A DNA stretch of 47,375 nucleotides from Candidatus Altimarinota bacterium (GTDB lineage Bacteria; Patescibacteriota; Gracilibacteria; UBA4473), in the NCBI GenBank assembly GCA_018608565.1, contig JABAZT010000027.1, positions 1,604 through 48,978 of the forward strand. The letters are read 5' to 3'. The number at the start of each line of letters is the position of its first letter. Position 1 is the first letter of the stretch. The position numbers and the translations under genes are program-made. Positions 44,134-47,375 of the stretch are shown here, piece by piece. The notes below the pieces were generated by a model, which ran no database searches, had not been told where the DNA came from, and saw only the letters and a program-made list of their open reading frames with translations.

Positions 44134-44622
44134 ATGAATATCAATCTAGATACAGTAGTAGAAGAAATACTAGGTTCTTCAATATATCCTAATATTGCAA
44201 CTGTTGATGGGGATCATTTTCCATGGAATACACCAGTTTATGGAGTGTTTGATTCAGATCTAAATCTCTACTGGAAGTCATGGGTCAAGAGTCAGCATTC
44301 CCTTAATATAGATCAAAACGAAGATATATTTGTAACTTTGTATGACTCAAATAGAAAACTTGGTCAAAATCATCAGCGGTGTCTATATATAAAAGCTAAG
44401 GCTAAAATACTTAGGGATGAATCAGTTGAATCTGTATTAGAAAAATTTGAAAACAGGGGAGATTTAGGTGAATTTACTGGTAACTCACTCAAGAAAATAT
44501 ATAAAGCTATACCTCAAAAAATTTGGATTAATAATATGAGTGAAAGTCAGGTGACCGAAAATACTCAAAGTATGAGATTTGAGATAGATATTAATAAGAT
44601 AAAAAAAAGTATAAATTATTAG
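44134..44622 (+). CDS. Pyridoxamine-5'-phosphate-oxidase-like split-barrel protein
   Basis: 162 aa. The opening IYPNIATVDGDHFPWNTPVYGVFD...LNLYWKS is the first beta-hairpin pattern of the PNPOx-like FMN-binding split barrel, followed by a NEDIFVTLYDS strand and a YIKAKAKIL strand. Members bind FMN, F420 or haem and mostly reduce small substrates; this one cannot be specified. The ATG follows a -10 by six bases, supporting a leaderless start. It overlaps the convergent exonuclease gene by four bases. Confidence 0.72.
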   Translation: MNINLDTVVEEILGSSIYPNIATVDGDHFPWNTPVYGVFDSDLNLYWKSWVKSQHSLNIDQNEDIFVTLYDSNRKLGQNHQRCLYIKAKAKILRDESVESVLEKFENRGDLGEFTGNSLKKIYKAIPQKIWINNMSESQVTENTQSMRFEIDINKIKKSINY

Positions 44623-45566
44623 AATAAGCTCATTTGGTCTTCAGGTTCATCTTTTTTTGAGCTCTTATTTTGATCGAAGCCAAGGGGATTATCAGTGGAA
44701 GAACTCATTTTTTGTACACGAGTAACAATCCCACGAAAGTTCCATTTATCACAAAGAGACGCAAGATCTTGGTAGTTTGGGGTAAATATATCTGTGGAGG
44801 TAATATTCTGGTCAACAGGAACCGCAATTTCAATCTGTGCTAATTTTTGGCAATGATGAACGGCATCGATCTGTCCTTCAAATTTAGCCTTATACTTATC
44901 TGGAATAGCATCCATATTGTTCATCATTGATTCGAGATCACCAAACTGTTGCAGGAGTTCTATGGCCCCTTTTGGTCCAATGCCGGGAATACCTTTGAAG
45001 TTATCAGAGCTATCTCCCACAATAGCCTTGTAGTCGACGACCTGTGAAGGGGGAATCCCGAGTTTTGAGACGACCCCATCATGATCCATGATACTTTCAG
45101 GTTGTATCCGTCCAGCGGCTCTACAGAGCTTTATCCGATCATTAACCAACTGTGAGTAGTCCATGTCGTGACTCATTATATAGGTATTGAAATTTTGCTC
45201 AGCAGACTGTAGGGCAAGCGTTCCAATAATATCATCCGCTTCATATCCAGGTTTCCGTTGAACTGACACACCAAAAGTTTCAAGCATTTCATCGAGAAAC
45301 GGAAGCTGTGGATAAAAATCATCAGGAGCTTTTGATCGCTGTGCTTTATAGTTATCATCCATTTTATGGCGAAAGGTTTTTTCTTTGGTATCAAAGGCAA
45401 CAATGCAGTGCTGAGGGGCGAAATGTTCTATAGCATAGAGAACCCCTGAGGTGAAGCCATAAACCATTCCAAAAGGTTGGTCTTTATAGGTTGGATTAAA
45501 TTTAACAGCATGATACGCCCGGTGCATTAGTGCATTTCCATCGATAAGAAGCGTTGTATGGGCCAT
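44619..45566 (-). CDS. Standalone 5'-3' exonuclease (Pol I N-terminal type) with clamp-binding tail
   Basis: 315 aa covering only the 5' nuclease domain of DNA polymerase I. Key blocks are LLIDGNALMHRAYHA (metal-binding Asp), VAFDTKEKTFRH, YEADDIIGTLA, MSHDMDYSQLV, and the helix-hairpin-helix region GDSSDNFKGIPGIGPKGA. The polymerase and proofreading domains are absent. After the nuclease domain a charged linker ends in QMSLF (residues 311-315), the consensus pentapeptide by which proteins bind the sliding clamp. This would recruit the nuclease to replication forks to remove RNA primers or flaps. Assignment is firm for the fold; clamp binding is inference from the motif. Confidence 0.93.
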   Translation of the reverse strand: MAHTTLLIDGNALMHRAYHAVKFNPTYKDQPFGMVYGFTSGVLYAIEHFAPQHCIVAFDTKEKTFRHKMDDNYKAQRSKAPDDFYPQLPFLDEMLETFGVSVQRKPGYEADDIIGTLALQSAEQNFNTYIMSHDMDYSQLVNDRIKLCRAAGRIQPESIMDHDGVVSKLGIPPSQVVDYKAIVGDSSDNFKGIPGIGPKGAIELLQQFGDLESMMNNMDAIPDKYKAKFEGQIDAVHHCQKLAQIEIAVPVDQNITSTDIFTPNYQDLASLCDKWNFRGIVTRVQKMSSSTDNPLGFDQNKSSKKDEPEDQMSLF

Positions 45567-45636
45567 AAAAAAGAGATTAGTCCCAAAGAGTATAAATATC
45601 TCGACATAATTTCACATATTTTTCTATAGACTTTGA

Positions 45637-45665
45637 TTGTAGAACTTCTTTTTTTCTGCTATAAT
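45637..45665 (+). promoter_or_regulatory. Promoter of the glycosyltransferase-like gene
   Basis: TTGTAG (45637-45642), 17 bases, TATAAT (45660-45665). Transcription from about 45672 leaves a leader of about 18 nt before the ATG at 45690 and excludes the upstream TTG at 45633 as start. Confidence 0.7.
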
Positions 45666-45689
45666 GATCTGATTACTGACCCCAAATCC

Positions 45690-46205
45690 ATGAAAACCGC
45701 GATATCTATAAAAACAGTGCCAAAAACAAAAAAGAAACAAAAGATATTTACGATAGCGGTAGTAACTCCAATAATAGGAGATCAAGGACTTGAGGCATTG
45801 AAAGCCTGCTGTGAACTTGGGTATAGAATAAGCGTGGCAACCTGTGGTGATACGAAAGCACAGAAAATGTATACTTCCCTGGCAGACCGGTATCCTTACA
45901 CATTTGAGCTGACAGAGGATATAAATAAAAACCAAGACCTAGCACTTGATATGGCTAATGTAGTGCTTCTTACAGAGAAGCCTTCGAAGGAGCTGCTTGA
46001 AAAGTTACAAAGAAAGTCCGTAGTTCCAATTGTTCCAGAAGCATCTGGATTTATAGATTTCAATGCACAGAAAGAAGAGGGGAATGCTTTTGAGTATCGA
46101 AAAGATAGTCTATGGCACATGATGAAGTCAATTATCCGTGCCGCAGAAAATCACCAGTTCACCTATGACTGGCGCAACTTACAGAAAAATTTAAAAGAGC
46201 TTTAA
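45690..46205 (+). CDS. Short glycosyltransferase-like protein (GT5 C-terminal-like domain)
   Basis: 171 aa from the ATG at 45690. The second half, VVPIVPEASGFIDF...GNAFEYRKDSLWHMMKSIIRAAEN...YDWRNLQKN, follows the C-terminal GT-B domain of glycogen/starch synthases (xxPIVxxTGGLxD...GFxF...LxxAIxRAxxxF...WxxLxxN). The N-terminal part, IFTIAVVTPIIGDQGLEALKACCELGYRISVATCG, is a Rossmann-like half. The usual 450-500-residue enzyme is thus reduced to about one domain, without the acceptor-binding half, so catalysis is doubtful. It could be a regulatory or partner subunit. The start is set by the promoter at 45637-45665. Confidence 0.6.
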   Translation: MKTAISIKTVPKTKKKQKIFTIAVVTPIIGDQGLEALKACCELGYRISVATCGDTKAQKMYTSLADRYPYTFELTEDINKNQDLALDMANVVLLTEKPSKELLEKLQRKSVVPIVPEASGFIDFNAQKEEGNAFEYRKDSLWHMMKSIIRAAENHQFTYDWRNLQKNLKEL

Positions 46206-46233
46206 AGAGCTTTTGTTTTTATATTACGACAAA

Positions 46234-46256
46234 AAACCCAAGTGAATCTTGGGTTT
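46234..46256 (-). terminator. Terminator downstream of tRNA-Leu(UAG)
   Basis: Nine-bp perfect stem AAACCCAAG (46234-46242) with CTTGGGTTT (46248-46256), loop TGAAT. On the minus strand it is followed by further T residues, so it fits the tRNA transcript; on the plus strand A residues follow. Confidence 0.75.
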
Positions 46257-46351
46257 AAAAAAATTTAACATTCAGAATCTCAGCGGTTTTGAATCTACTT
46301 TTTTTTGACAAAAAAATAAAATATTTTATTTAAATACTTTACAGGTCTAGA

Positions 46352-46436
46352 TGGTGCGCGAGAGAGGACTCGAACCTCCACGGATTGCTCCACTGGTTCC
46401 TAAGACCAGCGTGTCTACCAATTCCACCACTCGCGC
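46352..46436 (-). tRNA. tRNA-Leu (anticodon UAG)
   Basis: Class II tRNA: acceptor GCGCGAG with CTCGCGC, anticodon stem CTGGT/ACCAG with loop CTTAGGA giving UAG, long variable arm, T arm GGTTCGAGTCC, encoded CCA at 46352-46354. Confidence 0.95.
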
Positions 46437-46627
46437 ATATCAAGAGCCAGAAGATCTTAATAACCCAGAAAAACATTGCAAGCAGAAAAATCGAATAATA
46501 CTGGTTGGTTTAGATATTTGAATATCAGAATAATTTAGTTTTTGAGGGATTTAATTATCAATCTATCGATAGGAACTCCTCTGGATCTCTCATGAAGAGT
46601 TTTATATATTTAAAATTTAAATAAGAA

Positions 46628-46657
46628 AATCCTAATCATTTCTGATCAGGATTTTTT
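46628..46657. terminator. Bidirectional terminator beyond the right-edge gene
   Basis: Inverted repeat AATCCTAATCA (46628-46638) with TGATCAGGATT (46643-46653), one mismatch, T-run on the plus strand and TTTTCTTAT on the minus. It lies about 30 bp beyond the stop of the minus-strand gene at 46686. Confidence 0.7.
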
Positions 46658-46685
46658 TATTGGTTCAACATCTTTCTTCAGCTTT

Positions 46686-47375
46686 TTATTCTATTCCATC
46701 CAATTCTTTTCTTAGATCAAGTATTCTGTCAGATTGTTGATCTATGAAATACTTGTCCCCACTCAAATCACCCTCAAGTCGATCTCCTTTAAATACTCGT
46801 TGAAGTTTCGGTCCTTGATGGATATGTTCTTTTTTTTCTGGCCGAGCCTCATTTCTTAGTGTTGCCATGCTTTTCCATGCTCTGGCTTTTGCATAATTTT
46901 TCCTAGTTGATCGTTTTCCTGTAGTGTCACTCCATTTTGGAGCATTGCTGAGATTTCCTGTACGAATTGCAGATTTTCGAAGTGTTTGTCCTAGTGCTGT
47001 TTTAGCTCGAACGGCATTCCGTTGATGTTTTTGTGCTAGCTCCGTAGATTCATCTTTTGATTGATTTCCTTTTTGATTATAACGTCGAAATGATGAAGAA
47101 TAATTTCGAGTACTTGAAGTTTTTCTAGTTTCAAAGCCTGATTTATCGCGACTTTCAACAGCGGGTCTATAAATTGAGGCACTACTTGGTTTTGATGCAG
47201 TGATAGCTCTTCTTGAATTTCGATAATGAGCAATTTTTTCCTTGAGGGAGGTTGTGGTACCAGGATTATCATTAACATTCCCAAGTCGTCGAGTTCTTCT
47301 ATCTTGAACTTCTTCGAGGGTTGGATGATGGTTTTCCTGTTCTACTAAATCACAAGAAGGAACGACCTTCCATGA
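46686..47375 (-). CDS. Basic, low-complexity protein, 5'-truncated by the window edge
   Basis: One minus-strand frame is open from the right edge (47375) to a TAG at 46686, at least 229 codons, although it shows only an internal ATG (46868). The visible protein is rich in Ser, Thr, Arg, Lys and Asn, probably disordered, with runs such as SRRAITASKPSSAS and RKTSTRNYSSSFRRYN, and ends in a more ordered, acidic stretch (FIDQQSDRILDLRKELDGIE). A terminator follows its stop, supporting a real 3' end. No family recognised. The composition would suit nucleic-acid or surface-polymer binding, but that is speculation. Confidence 0.55.
   Translation of the reverse strand, partial: SWKVVPSCDLVEQENHHPTLEEVQDRRTRRLGNVNDNPGTTTSLKEKIAHYRNSRRAITASKPSSASIYRPAVESRDKSGFETRKTSSTRNYSSSFRRYNQKGNQSKDESTELAQKHQRNAVRAKTALGQTLRKSAIRTGNLSNAPKWSDTTGKRSTRKNYAKARAWKSMATLRNEARPEKKEHIHQGPKLQRVFKGDRLEGDLSGDKYFIDQQSDRILDLRKELDGIE

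Noticed and set aside
45633-45689. Upstream TTG start for the glycosyltransferase-like gene
   Set aside because: A consensus promoter (45637-45665) lies inside this extension, so transcripts would start downstream of the TTG.
1295-47284. Numerous 60-180-codon ORFs antisense to or out of frame with the named genes
   Set aside because: They lie inside well-supported genes on the other strand or frame, lack promoters and show no recognisable family.
1-47375. CRISPR arrays, insertion sequences, integrases, rRNA genes
   Set aside because: No regularly spaced short repeats, transposase or integrase-like ORFs, or rRNA-like stretches were seen.

Overview
The window is A+T-rich, gene-dense bacterial chromosome. 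It probably comes from a Candidate Phyla Radiation (Patescibacteria) lineage of the Peregrinibacteria/Gracilibacteria type. The reasons are the low G+C, the near-absence of Shine-Dalgarno sequences, many starts sitting directly on a promoter, several giant proteins of unknown family, and single-domain versions of normally larger enzymes. The genetic code is the standard bacterial one: a release factor 2 gene is present and UGA is used as a real stop, for example in argS, argH and the gene at 29673. This argues against the UGA-glycine lineages (Absconditabacteria, code-25 Gracilibacteria). The taxonomic placement is inference.

Left part (1-16.2 kb), mostly minus strand. After a truncated DUF1704 metallopeptidase at the left edge comes an arginine cluster transcribed leftwards: a small GNAT-like protein, argG, a VOC-fold protein, argD, a LysE-type exporter, argH, argC and argS, tightly packed from argD onward. 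Next is a proline cluster, also leftwards: proB, proA, proC, a PQ-loop-like membrane protein and an Excalibur-domain protein. Both clusters start from glutamate. Both have leaders with hairpin plus U-tract structures and possible alternative pairings, so transcriptional attenuation is plausible. Two hypothetical loci follow, one a bPH2-like membrane protein operon, then tRNA-Leu(UAA) and tRNA-Cys(GCA).

Middle part (17-41.3 kb). After rlmH comes the most unusual region: four giant plus-strand genes encoding 1719, 2252, 1684 and 1204 residues. A small basic-tailed protein, prfB and a MATE exporter sit between the second and third. None of the giants has a signal peptide. The first two share a layout of helical N-terminus, Ig-like beta domains and a mixed C-terminus; the second carries five repeats of about 245 residues. 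The third and fourth share a module and carry motifs of cell-wall enzymes: YkuD-like in the third, M15 peptidase-like plus a C-terminal SGNH hydrolase in the fourth. All four have a -35 element beginning exactly 35 nt before the ATG, which predicts leaderless mRNAs.

Right part (41.3-47.4 kb). A bidirectional terminator separates the fourth giant from ftsZ and ftsA (minus strand). Then come a flavin-binding split-barrel protein, a standalone 5'-3' exonuclease ending in a sliding-clamp motif, a small glycosyltransferase-like protein, tRNA-Leu(UAG), and a basic low-complexity ORF running off the right edge. No rRNA, CRISPR array, transposase or integrase was seen, and no gene-free gap exceeds about 300 bases.
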